Shown here one piece after another: positions 9,179 through 16,530 of a DNA stretch of 64,000 bases; the stretch's first letter is position 1; each line of letters begins with the position of its first letter. The notes beneath the pieces are model-generated. The model was given only the letters and a program-made list of their open reading frames with translations. It did no database searches and was not told the origin of the DNA. Position numbers and translations under genes: made by a program. Source of the DNA: Kitasatospora indigofera (GTDB lineage: Bacteria > Actinomycetota > Actinomycetes > Streptomycetales > Streptomycetaceae). Location: assembly GCF_014655955.1 (NCBI RefSeq), contig NZ_BNBO01000017.1, positions 81,196 through 145,195 on the forward strand, written 5' to 3'.

Positions 9179-9640
9179 GGTGTTTGCACATCCTTGCCGG
9201 TCGTGGGGGTGGACCAGGGGTGGGGACCAGGCGGCTGGGCAGTCGGCACCGGTGGGGACTCTGCGGCGCTGCGCAGGTTCGGTGTTGCGCAGATGCTTCG
9301 AGTGCGTGGCGCGGTGGTTTCCGCCGAGCGAGGAGAGACTATGGGCGGCGTCGCATGAAGTCCATATGAAAGAGCAAAAATCTGACACTAACAACGCAAG
9401 TTTCGTTCAGCGTCATGGGATTGGCGAAGTGAACCCATGAGGAGGCAGGGCCGCCGGAGCCACCGGCCGGGGCGGCCCTGGATGCGGGGCGCGATGGGGA
9501 CGCGGCGGGCCGACGAAGCGTCAGTCGTGGCTGGTGGGCCGGGCCGGGCGGGCCCACCCGCACGGATGCGCCGGGCCCGGGTCGGCAGGGCCGGCAGGGC
9601 CGGCGGAGCACCGCGGGAGCGTCCGTCGCCGGGCATGCCG
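9179..9640. other. non-coding upstream region of the GH87 gene
   Basis: I see no credible gene here. The part 9340-9420 is unusually AT-rich for this chromosome and holds the candidate operator at 9393-9407. The promoter of the GH87 gene must lie here, but I cannot fix a -35/-10 pair with confidence. Confidence 0.5.
9393..9407. promoter_or_regulatory. pseudo-palindromic operator-like site
   Basis: AACGCAAGTTTCGTT is a 15-bp imperfect dyad (AACG..AA.TT..CGTT) about 215 bases upstream of the GH87 start. The shape resembles sites for sugar-responsive LacI-type regulators. No such regulator is encoded next to it, so the assignment is tentative. Confidence 0.3.
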
Positions 9641-9726
9641 ACGGCCCGGCCGCCGGGGGCCGGGCCGTTCGGGTGGTGCTGTCCGGCGGGCGCCGCCGCC
9701 GGCCTGCGGGGTCCGCCCCGCAGGCC
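9641..9726 (-). terminator. tandem hairpins downstream of conservon 1
   Basis: Two perfect hairpins: a 10-bp stem 9641-9650/9659-9668 and an 11-bp stem 9701-9711/9716-9726 with a 4-nt loop. They lie just past the stop of the P450 gene and probably end the conservon transcript. Confidence 0.7.
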
Positions 9727-9738
9727 GGGGCGGACCGG

Positions 9739-11190
9739 TCAGCGCCGGAAGCGTCCGGTCAGGGTGCTCCACCAGCCGCGCCGCTGCCGGGGGATGGTCA
9801 CGGCCTGGGCCGGGGCGGCGGACGGCGCCGCCTGGGACGGGCCGGCCTGAGCCGGCACGGTGGCGGCCGGGCCGGCCTGCGCGGTGGAGGGGACGGCGCC
9901 GGGCGCACCGGCCTCCCCCTCGCCCCGGGCCCGCGGCGTGAAGCTCACCGGCAGCCCGGTGAGGTGCCGGGAGAGCCAGGCCGAGGTCCAGGTCAACTCC
10001 TCCTCGGGGACGGCGAGCTGGATGTCCGGCAGCCGGGTGAGCAGGATGTCGATGCCGGTCTCCGCGATGGCCCGGCCGATGTCCTGGCCGGGGCACTCGT
10101 GCGGTCCGCCGCCGAAGGCCAGGTGGGACCGGTTGCCGTAGAGCGGGGTCGACAGGTCGGGGCGGACGGCCGGGTCCACGTTGCCGGCCGCGAGGCCGAG
10201 CAGGAGCATGTCGCCGGCCTTGATCTGCTGGCCGCCGAGTTCGGTGTCGCCGGTGGCCCAGCGCCCGGCCACCAGTGACATCGGCGCGGAGTCCCAGAGC
10301 ACCTGGTCCAGCGCGTCGGGCAGGGTCATGTGGCCGCCGGACAGGTGGGCGCGGAACCGCCGGTCGGTGAGGACGAGCTTGAGGGTGTCGGCGATCAGGT
10401 TGACGGTGGTCTCGTTGGCGGCGAGCAGCACCACCCGCAGGTGCTCCAGCACCTCGTCGTCGGTGAGCCCGGCGTCGTGCTGCATCAGCCAGGACACCAG
10501 GTCGGCGCCGGGGGCGACCCGCTTGCGCTCCATCATCCGGCGCAGGGTCGCCACCACGTACTCGTTGCTCGCGATGGCCGTCTCGGTGCCCTTCATCAGG
10601 TCCCGGGCGGCCTCGACCAGCCGGGGCCCGTACTCCTCGGGCATGCCGACCACCTGGGTCATCACCAGCATCGGCAGGTGCTCGGCGAACTGCGCCACCA
10701 GCTCGGCCCGGCCGGCGGGCCCGAAGTCCTGGATCAGCTGGTCGGTGAAGCGGGTGACGTAGCGGCGGATCCCGCGCCGGTCGAAGCGGTTCAGGCTGTC
10801 GGTGACCGCGCCGCGCAGGCGCTTGTGCTCCTCGCCGTCCGCGAACACGCACAGCGGCTGCCAGGCGATCACCGGCATCAGCGGCGAGTCGGGGGTGACC
10901 CGGTCCTCCTGGAAGGCCGTCCAGCGCCGGGAGTCCCGGGAGAACCGGGAGGGCGTGCGCATGGCGGTGAGGTTCGCGGAGTGGCCGAGGATCAGCCAGG
11001 CCGGGAGGTCGCCGTGCAGCAGGACGGGCGCCACCTCGCCGTGTTCGGCGCGGAGCTTCTCGTACAGGCCCGCGGGATCGGCCTCGGCCTCCGGCCCGTA
11101 GAGCCGCCGCAGGCCCTCGGTGCCGAGTCCGTGGGCGGGGCAGCCGGGCGGCGGGGTGAGGGAGGCGTCGTCAGGGACTGGGGTGGTCAC
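9739..11190 (-). CDS. cvnE: CYP157-like cytochrome P450 of conservon 1 (CvnE)
   Basis: The protein has 483 residues; the GTG start has GGAG five bases upstream. The heme loop is FGGGPHECPG and the I-helix has AANET. The K-helix reads DQVLW where P450s normally have EXXR, the hallmark of the CYP157 family, which is known to lack this motif. After the P450 fold comes an Ala/Pro/Gln-rich tail ending RRGWWSTLTGRFRR. It is the last gene of the cvnA-B-C-D-E set. Conservon products are thought to form a membrane-associated, G-protein-like signalling complex; how the P450 takes part is unknown. The loss of the EXXR arginine may mean altered heme packing or a non-classical role. Confidence 0.88.
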   Translation of the reverse strand: MTTPVPDDASLTPPPGCPAHGLGTEGLRRLYGPEAEADPAGLYEKLRAEHGEVAPVLLHGDLPAWLILGHSANLTAMRTPSRFSRDSRRWTAFQEDRVTPDSPLMPVIAWQPLCVFADGEEHKRLRGAVTDSLNRFDRRGIRRYVTRFTDQLIQDFGPAGRAELVAQFAEHLPMLVMTQVVGMPEEYGPRLVEAARDLMKGTETAIASNEYVVATLRRMMERKRVAPGADLVSWLMQHDAGLTDDEVLEHLRVVLLAANETTVNLIADTLKLVLTDRRFRAHLSGGHMTLPDALDQVLWDSAPMSLVAGRWATGDTELGGQQIKAGDMLLLGLAAGNVDPAVRPDLSTPLYGNRSHLAFGGGPHECPGQDIGRAIAETGIDILLTRLPDIQLAVPEEELTWTSAWLSRHLTGLPVSFTPRARGEGEAGAPGAVPSTAQAGPAATVPAQAGPSQAAPSAAPAQAVTIPRQRRGWWSTLTGRFRR

Positions 11191-11366
11191 GGTATCTCCG
11201 GGGTCGGCGCGAGGCGGTCATCGTGCGGCGGTCGCCGTGCACGGTCGTCAGGAGCGGTCGGTACGGGGGATCCATCGTGCGGGGGCGGTCGGTCGGGTGG
11301 ACGGCGGCGGGGCGTGCTCCGGGCGTCGGCCGGGAGAACAGCGGGTTGCGGCCAGGGGCGGCGGAA

Positions 11367-11984
11367 TCACCCCGCGGGCGGGGCGGAGAGCCGGTACAGG
11401 TAGCGCATCAGGGTCATCAGGACGTCCCGGCCGGATTCCCGGGTCCGGGCGTCGCAGGCGACGATCGGCACCTCCGGGGGCAGGTCCAGGGCGGTCCGCA
11501 GCTCCTCGGTCGGGTAGGCCGGCGACTCGGGGAAGGTGTTGAGGGCGACCACGAACGGCACGCCGCGGTCCTCCAGCCGCCCGATCACGTCGAAGCTCAC
11601 TTCCAGCCGCCGGGTGTCCACCAGCACGACGGCGCCGAGGGCGCCCTCGAAGAGGCCGTTCCAGAGGAACCAGAACCGCTCCTGGCCGGGGGTGCCGAAC
11701 ACGTACAGCACCAGTTCGTCGCTGAGGCTGATCCGGCCGAAGTCCATCGCGACCGTGGTCGAGGTCTTGCGCTCGACCCCGGCGATGTCGTCGACGCCGG
11801 CGCCGGCCTGCGTCATCGTCTCCTCGGTGGTCAGCGGCCGGATCTCGCTCACGGAGCCGACCAGGGTCGTCTTGCCGACGCCGAAGCCGCCCACGATCAC
11901 CACCTTGACCGCCGTCGTGGCCGAGGCCGGGAGCAGGTCCGCGCTCCGCGGCCCCACCACCGTGTCAGAGCTTCTGAAGTCCAT
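11367..11984 (-). CDS. cvnD: CvnD, conservon small GTPase
   Basis: The protein has 205 residues. The P-loop is GGFGVGKTT (about residue 32) and the switch-II motif is FGTPGQERF. The usual NKxD base-recognition motif is replaced by a sequence around NTFPES, as is typical for conservon GTPases (MglA/Ras-like). The gene overlaps the cvnC stop by 20 bp, so translation is coupled. A 176-bp gap with no visible gene separates it from the P450. CvnD proteins are expected to switch between GTP and GDP states with CvnB as Roadblock partner. Confidence 0.92.
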   Translation of the reverse strand: MDFRSSDTVVGPRSADLLPASATTAVKVVIVGGFGVGKTTLVGSVSEIRPLTTEETMTQAGAGVDDIAGVERKTSTTVAMDFGRISLSDELVLYVFGTPGQERFWFLWNGLFEGALGAVVLVDTRRLEVSFDVIGRLEDRGVPFVVALNTFPESPAYPTEELRTALDLPPEVPIVACDARTRESGRDVLMTLMRYLYRLSAPPAG

Positions 11985-12324
11985 GCATCACCGCCTCGAT
12001 CAGGGCACGGTCGGGAAGGATCGCCTGCGGGACGGCGGAGCGGGCCTCGATCCGCTCCTCGGCGAGCAGGTCGGCCAGCAGCACGGTGACCACGCTGATC
12101 GGCAGCCGCAGGTAGGCGGAGATCTCCGCCACGGAGAGCGGTGCGCCGCAGAGCCGCAGGATGGCGGCGTGCTCCGGCTGCATCGAGGGTTCCGGCTCCG
12201 AGCGCGAGACGATCAGGGTGACCAGGTCGAACGTGGTCTGCTCGGCCAGACCGCTGCGGCCGCGCGTGATCACGTAGAGACGTTCGGGGCTGTTCTCGTC
12301 CCACTCCTGGCCGGGTGCGCTCAT
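11965..12324 (-). CDS. cvnC: CvnC, DUF742 protein
   Basis: The protein has 119 residues; the start overlaps the cvnB stop as ATGA. It carries the DUF742 winged-helix-like core: RLYVITRGRS near the N-terminus, LCGAPLSVAEISAYLRLPISVVTVLLADL in the middle (looks like an HTH), and the end PDRALIEAVMHGLQKL. It is found next to Roadblock proteins and GTPases in conservons, where its role is unknown. I infer a scaffold or nucleotide-exchange accessory; DNA binding is possible but unproven. Confidence 0.9.
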   Translation of the reverse strand: MSAPGQEWDENSPERLYVITRGRSGLAEQTTFDLVTLIVSRSEPEPSMQPEHAAILRLCGAPLSVAEISAYLRLPISVVTVLLADLLAEERIEARSAVPQAILPDRALIEAVMHGLQKL

Positions 12325-12728
12325 GCGACCTGCTCGCCGTTGCGCGGGGGCGTGCTGAGGTGTTCGCCGATCCGGGCGACCAGGTCCCGCATCCGCTGGC
12401 CCATCAGCCCGGCGTCGACGCCCTCGTCGGCCAGCACCGCGAGGTAGGCCCGGGCGCCCGCCGCCATCAGGTAGAAGAAGCCGCCGCCCATCTCGATCAC
12501 CACCAGCCGCATCCGGCCGTCGCCGTGCGGGAACTCGTGCCCCACCGCGGCGGCCAGGCTCTGCAGGCCGGCGCAGGCGGCGGCGAGCCGGTCGGCGGTG
12601 TCGTTGTCGGTGCCGTACTGCGCCATCCGCAGTCCGTCGGCGGAGAGCACGACGACGTGCCGGGCGTGCGGCACGCCGTCCGCCAGCTCCTTGAGCATCC
12701 AGTCCATGTTGGTCCGCTGCTGAATCAC
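12321..12728 (-). CDS. cvnB: CvnB, Roadblock/LC7 protein
   Basis: The protein has 135 residues. The Roadblock/LC7 fold is visible as HVVVLSADGLRMA, ADRLAAACAGLQSLA, a GGGFFYLMAA strand, and the C-terminal helix ARIGEHL. Roadblock proteins act as GTPase-activating or scaffold partners for MglA/CvnD-type GTPases. It overlaps cvnA by 4 bp and cvnC by 4 bp, giving one translationally coupled operon. Confidence 0.93.
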   Translation of the reverse strand: MIQQRTNMDWMLKELADGVPHARHVVVLSADGLRMAQYGTDNDTADRLAAACAGLQSLAAAVGHEFPHGDGRMRLVVIEMGGGFFYLMAAGARAYLAVLADEGVDAGLMGQRMRDLVARIGEHLSTPPRNGEQVA

Positions 12729-14284
12729 TGCTCGCCCTTCCCTGCCGACTCGTCACTGGTGTGGCCGGCCGCGCCGGTGGACGGCGCGTGGCCGTTCACC
12801 CCCTCGTGGAACGCGGCCAGCCACATACCGGGCTGTACGGGTGCCTTGGCCGGCTGGGGGACGCCCGGGGCCTTGGCCGGGCCGGTCCGGGAGGGCGCGG
12901 CGTGCCGGCGGCGCTGCGGAAGGCCGTTCGCGGTCCGCTCGTTCACCACCGGGACCTCGTCGTCGGCGGGCGCCCTGCCCGGGAGCGCCCCGGCGGCGGA
13001 GCCGAAGGAGGACCCGGCGGGGATGCCGGCCATCGTCCTGGACCCCCACGGACGGGGGCCGCCGGCCGGCCGGGGAACCGAGGGCGTCACCGGCCTGGGG
13101 CCGGAGGCGATGCCGATGCCGTGGGCCCGGCCGGTGGCGGGCGCCGTGGTGATGAGTTCCTGCGGCACGATCAGCACGGCGCGCACGCCGCCGTAGGCGG
13201 AGGGGCGCAGCGATACCTGGAACCCGTAGGCCTGCGCGAGGCGGCCGACCACGGCCAGGCCGAGCCGGGGGGTCTCGCCGAGGTCGTTGAGGTCGATCCC
13301 GGCCTGTGCCTCCATGAGCATCCGCTCGGCCCTGGCCCGGCCCTCCTCGGTCAGGCTGAGCCCGCCGTCCTCGATCTCGATCGCTATGCCGGTCTGCACC
13401 TCCACGGCGGTCAGGTGCACGTTGGTGTGCGGCGGGGAGTAGCGGGTGGCGTTGTCCAGCAGTTCGGCGACCGCGTGGATGAGCGGCTCGACGGCGGGCC
13501 CGACCACGGCGACCTCGGACACCGGGTGCAGCTCCACCCGCTGGTAGTCGAGGATCCGCGACATGCCGCCGCGCAGCACGCTGTAGAGCGGGACGGAGCG
13601 GCTCCACTGCCGGCCGGGGCGGGCGCCGCCGAGCACGGCGATGCTGTCCGCGAGGCGGCCGACCAGCGCGTTCCCGTGGTCCAGGCGCAGCAGGTCGTCG
13701 AAGACGGCCGGGTCGTTGCCGTGCCGGTCCTCCATCTCGCGCAGGTCCTGCGCCTGGCGGTGGACGATCGCCTGGACGCGGCGGGCGATGTTGACGAAGG
13801 CCCGCTGGGCGGACTCGCGCATGCCCTCCTCGTTGTCGACGGCCTCCAGCACGGTGCGCAGCACGGCCTGCCGGGCCGCCTGGAACTCCGGTCCGGTGAC
13901 GCCGTCGTGGGACTCGTACGCCTTCAGCACGTCCTCGGTGAACTCGCCGCGCTGGAGCCGGCCGACGGCCTCGGGCAGGGCCACCTTGGCCAGCCGGACC
14001 GTCTCGGCCTCCTGCCGGGCCAGCCGGCGGCGCAGTTCGCCCTCCTGCTCGGCGTACTGCCGGCGCAGGGTCACCAGCGCGCGCCCCCGGCGGGCCGCCT
14101 CGGCGGCGACCGCCGCCACCGCGGCGGTGCCCACCGCCCCGCACCACAGGACTCCGGTACGGGCGGCGGCGGAGGCCGCCGACGCGGCGGCGAAGGCCGC
14201 GGCGGCCGTCACCACCGTGGGCAGGAGCCACACGAGAACGGGAGCGGAGCGCCGGCCTCCGGGTGACGATCCAGCACGAAGCAT
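12725..14284 (-). CDS. cvnA: CvnA, conservon sensor-kinase-like ATPase
   Basis: The protein has 519 residues. I take ATG 14284 because GAGG lies six bases upstream; an ATG at 14290 sits directly on that GAGG. Two hydrophobic segments lie near residues 15-55, then an Arg/Glu-rich coiled coil, then a HATPase_c domain (N-box HAVAELLDNATRYSPP, G boxes EIEDGG and LGLAVVGRLA). A Pro-rich low-complexity tail of about 130 residues follows. CvnA proteins resemble histidine kinases but lack a clear partner response regulator; they are thought to sense signals at the membrane and act on CvnB-D. First gene of conservon 1. Confidence 0.9.
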   Translation of the reverse strand: MLRAGSSPGGRRSAPVLVWLLPTVVTAAAAFAAASAASAAARTGVLWCGAVGTAAVAAVAAEAARRGRALVTLRRQYAEQEGELRRRLARQEAETVRLAKVALPEAVGRLQRGEFTEDVLKAYESHDGVTGPEFQAARQAVLRTVLEAVDNEEGMRESAQRAFVNIARRVQAIVHRQAQDLREMEDRHGNDPAVFDDLLRLDHGNALVGRLADSIAVLGGARPGRQWSRSVPLYSVLRGGMSRILDYQRVELHPVSEVAVVGPAVEPLIHAVAELLDNATRYSPPHTNVHLTAVEVQTGIAIEIEDGGLSLTEEGRARAERMLMEAQAGIDLNDLGETPRLGLAVVGRLAQAYGFQVSLRPSAYGGVRAVLIVPQELITTAPATGRAHGIGIASGPRPVTPSVPRPAGGPRPWGSRTMAGIPAGSSFGSAAGALPGRAPADDEVPVVNERTANGLPQRRRHAAPSRTGPAKAPGVPQPAKAPVQPGMWLAAFHEGVNGHAPSTGAAGHTSDESAGKGEQ

Positions 14285-14846
14285 CAGCATCCTCAAACGA
14301 TCGAAAGAGTACGGAAGGACGAGTGGGGCCGGCTCCGGCGGCGTGGGGACTGCGTTTCGCGTGCGGCCCGAATCCCCGTACCGGCCGTCGCGCGCCTGGT
14401 GCGGCGGGGGGTGCGGGGGGGCTGAGCCGGAAGTAGCATAGCCGGTTTTCGGGACGTTTCTGACGAAACCTCAACAAGTCCGCACGATCGCCCACTTACC
14501 GACTTCCTGCCGAATTGACGGGTGTCGCGCGCATCGGCGGGAGGCTCGGGTCAGCGCTGCCGCGGGGCCGGCCGGGGTGGTGCTGGCACCAGGTTTGCCC
14601 CGCCCCGGGCTTGTCGTACCGGCGTCCGGTGCTGGTTCGCCCATGAGTGGGGACTGTGCCGGAACTCGCCGCGCGGGAGGGTGCGGCCGTGCTAAGGGCC
14701 GGTCGCCCCGGGCCGGACCCCGGCCGGGTGGCCCGTCGGCCCGCCCGGCCCGTCGGGTGGCGCGACCGCAGCGGCACGACCATGGTGGGCGGTGAACCGT
14801 GCCGCCCGCCCCGGACCTGTGGCGGCCCGCCGTCCGGAGGTCAGCG
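14285..14846. other. divergent non-coding region
   Basis: The 562 bases between cvnA and the VOC gene hold no convincing coding sequence. An AT-richer part at 14435-14475 contains a small dyad GTTTC-tgac-GAAAC (14456-14469) and probably the cvnA promoter. A GGAGG directly precedes the VOC start. Confidence 0.5.
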
Positions 14847-15632
14847 ATGCCCGAAGTCACCACCGCCTACGAGCCCGGCACCCCCTGTTGGGTGGACCTG
14901 ACGGTCAAGGACCAGCAGGCCGCGCTGGACTTCTACCGGGACCTCTTCGGCTGGCAGGGGGAGGTGGGCCCCGCCGAGTTCGGCGGCTACGCGGTCTGCG
15001 CGCTGAACGGCCGGCCGGTCGCGGGCATCATGGCCGCGACGGCGCCGGAGGGGCGGCCGGCGCCGCCGACCGTCTGGACCACCTACCTCGCCTCGGACGA
15101 CGCCGACGCCACGCAGCGGGCGATCGCCGACCACGGCGGTTCGATCGTGTACCCGGTGACGGACATCGGCACCACCGGCCGGATGCTGGTGGCCGCGGAC
15201 CCGGCCGGCGCCGTGTTCGGCGTCTGGCAGCCGCTCGACTTCTTCGGCGCGCACGTCGTCAACGAGCCCGGCGCGCTCACCTGGAACGAGCTCAGCACCT
15301 CCGACACCGAGGCGGCGGGCCGGTTCTACGCGCAGGCCCTCGGGCTGCGGCCGGCCACCGTCGAGGGCCTGCCCGGCCACTACGCGCTCAACGTCGGCGA
15401 GCGGACCGTCGGCGGCCTCCGGCCGCTCCCGGACCACCTCCCGCCCGGCACGCCCTCGCACTGGACGACGTACTTCTCGGTGGACGACTGCGACTCCGTG
15501 GTCGACGCCCTGGTCAAGGCCGGCGGCTCGGTGATCCGCCCGCCCTTCGACATGCAGGCCGGCCGGATGTCCGTGGTGGCCGACCCGCAGGGCGCGGTGT
15601 TCTCGCTGATCGCCTCGCCCGACTCCCCCTGA
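14847..15632 (+). CDS. VOC family protein, two-module glyoxalase fold
   Basis: The protein has 261 residues; ATG 14847 has GGAGG with seven bases of spacing, better than the in-frame GTG at 14799. It has two tandem vicinal-oxygen-chelate modules. Each begins with a WVDL/WNEL strand and a DxQAALDFYRDLFGW or TEAAGRFYAQALGL helix, and ends in a D.QGAVFS/DPAGAVFGV strand. Such proteins include glyoxalases, dioxygenases and antibiotic-binding proteins; the substrate cannot be inferred. It is monocistronic, followed by a dyad at 15692-15712. Confidence 0.8.
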   Translation: MPEVTTAYEPGTPCWVDLTVKDQQAALDFYRDLFGWQGEVGPAEFGGYAVCALNGRPVAGIMAATAPEGRPAPPTVWTTYLASDDADATQRAIADHGGSIVYPVTDIGTTGRMLVAADPAGAVFGVWQPLDFFGAHVVNEPGALTWNELSTSDTEAAGRFYAQALGLRPATVEGLPGHYALNVGERTVGGLRPLPDHLPPGTPSHWTTYFSVDDCDSVVDALVKAGGSVIRPPFDMQAGRMSVVADPQGAVFSLIASPDSP

Positions 15633-15691
15633 ACCGGACGCGCCCCCGGCCCCGTCCGGAGGCCCCGCGGCCCGCCCGGCCGCCCGACCCC

Positions 15692-15712
15692 GTGGTCACC
15701 CCGGGTGACCAC
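15692..15712. terminator. perfect 9-bp dyad (terminator or operator)
   Basis: GTGGTCACC-ccg-GGTGACCAC lies 60 bases after the VOC stop and 68 bases before the phosphoglucomutase start. It could end the VOC transcript or act as operator for the next operon; the sequence does not decide. Confidence 0.5.
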
Positions 15713-15780
15713 CCGTTCACGACGCGCCAAAGTGCCGCGAATGGGCGGTTCTGTCAGGAATCCGGGGTAAGACTGCCCTC

Positions 15781-16530
15781 ATGTTGGGTCTTCCGGACGA
15801 CATCCGCGCATTCCTCTTCGACCTCGACGGGGTGCTCACCCAGACCGCCAAGGTGCACGCCGCGGCCTGGAAGGACACCTTCGACGCCTTCCTGCGCGCC
15901 GAGGCGGACCGCACCGGCGGGGAGTTCGTGCCCTTCGACGCGGTCGCCGACTACGACACCTACGTGGACGGCAGACCGCGGTTGGACGGCACCCGGGCGT
16001 TCCTGGACAGCCGCGGCGTCGACCTGCCCGAGGGCACCCCCGCCGACCCGCCGGGCACCCGCAGCGTGCACGGGGTGAGCAGCGCCAAGAACGACACCGT
16101 GCTGCGCATGATCCGCGAGCAGGGCGTGCAGCCCTATCGGGGCTCGGTGGACTACGTGCACCGGCTGCGCGCGCTGGACCTGCCGTGCGCCGTGGTCTCC
16201 TCCAGCGCCAACTGCCGCGACGTGCTGCGCGCGGCCGGCATCGAGGAGCTCTTCGACATCGTGGTGGACGGCCTGGTCGCCGGCCGGGAGGGCCTGCCGG
16301 GCAAGCCGGCGCCCGACACCTACCTGGCCGCCGCCCGCAAGCTCGGCGTCGAGCCGGCCCGTGCCGCCGTCTTCGAGGACGCGCTCGCCGGGGTCGCCTC
16401 CGGCCGGGCCGGCGGCTTCGGCGCGGTGGTCGGCGTCGACCGGACCGGCCAGGCCGAGGAGCTGCGCCGGCACGGCGCCACGGTCGTGGTGGCCGACCTG
16501 GCCGAACTGATCGAGGGGGAGCCGCGATGA
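15781..16530 (+). CDS. pgmB: beta-phosphoglucomutase-like HAD hydrolase
   Basis: The protein has 249 residues. HAD motifs are FDLDGVLTQT (nucleophile and acid/base aspartates, residue about 15), VVSSSAN, GKPAPDTYL and VFEDALAGV, with a helical cap domain between the first and second. It overlaps the following GH65 gene by 4 bp (ATGA). That pairing is typical: the phosphorylase releases beta-glucose 1-phosphate and this enzyme turns it into glucose 6-phosphate for glycolysis. The spacing, cap and operon context favour mutase over phosphatase. Confidence 0.87.
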   Translation: MLGLPDDIRAFLFDLDGVLTQTAKVHAAAWKDTFDAFLRAEADRTGGEFVPFDAVADYDTYVDGRPRLDGTRAFLDSRGVDLPEGTPADPPGTRSVHGVSSAKNDTVLRMIREQGVQPYRGSVDYVHRLRALDLPCAVVSSSANCRDVLRAAGIEELFDIVVDGLVAGREGLPGKPAPDTYLAAARKLGVEPARAAVFEDALAGVASGRAGGFGAVVGVDRTGQAEELRRHGATVVVADLAELIEGEPR

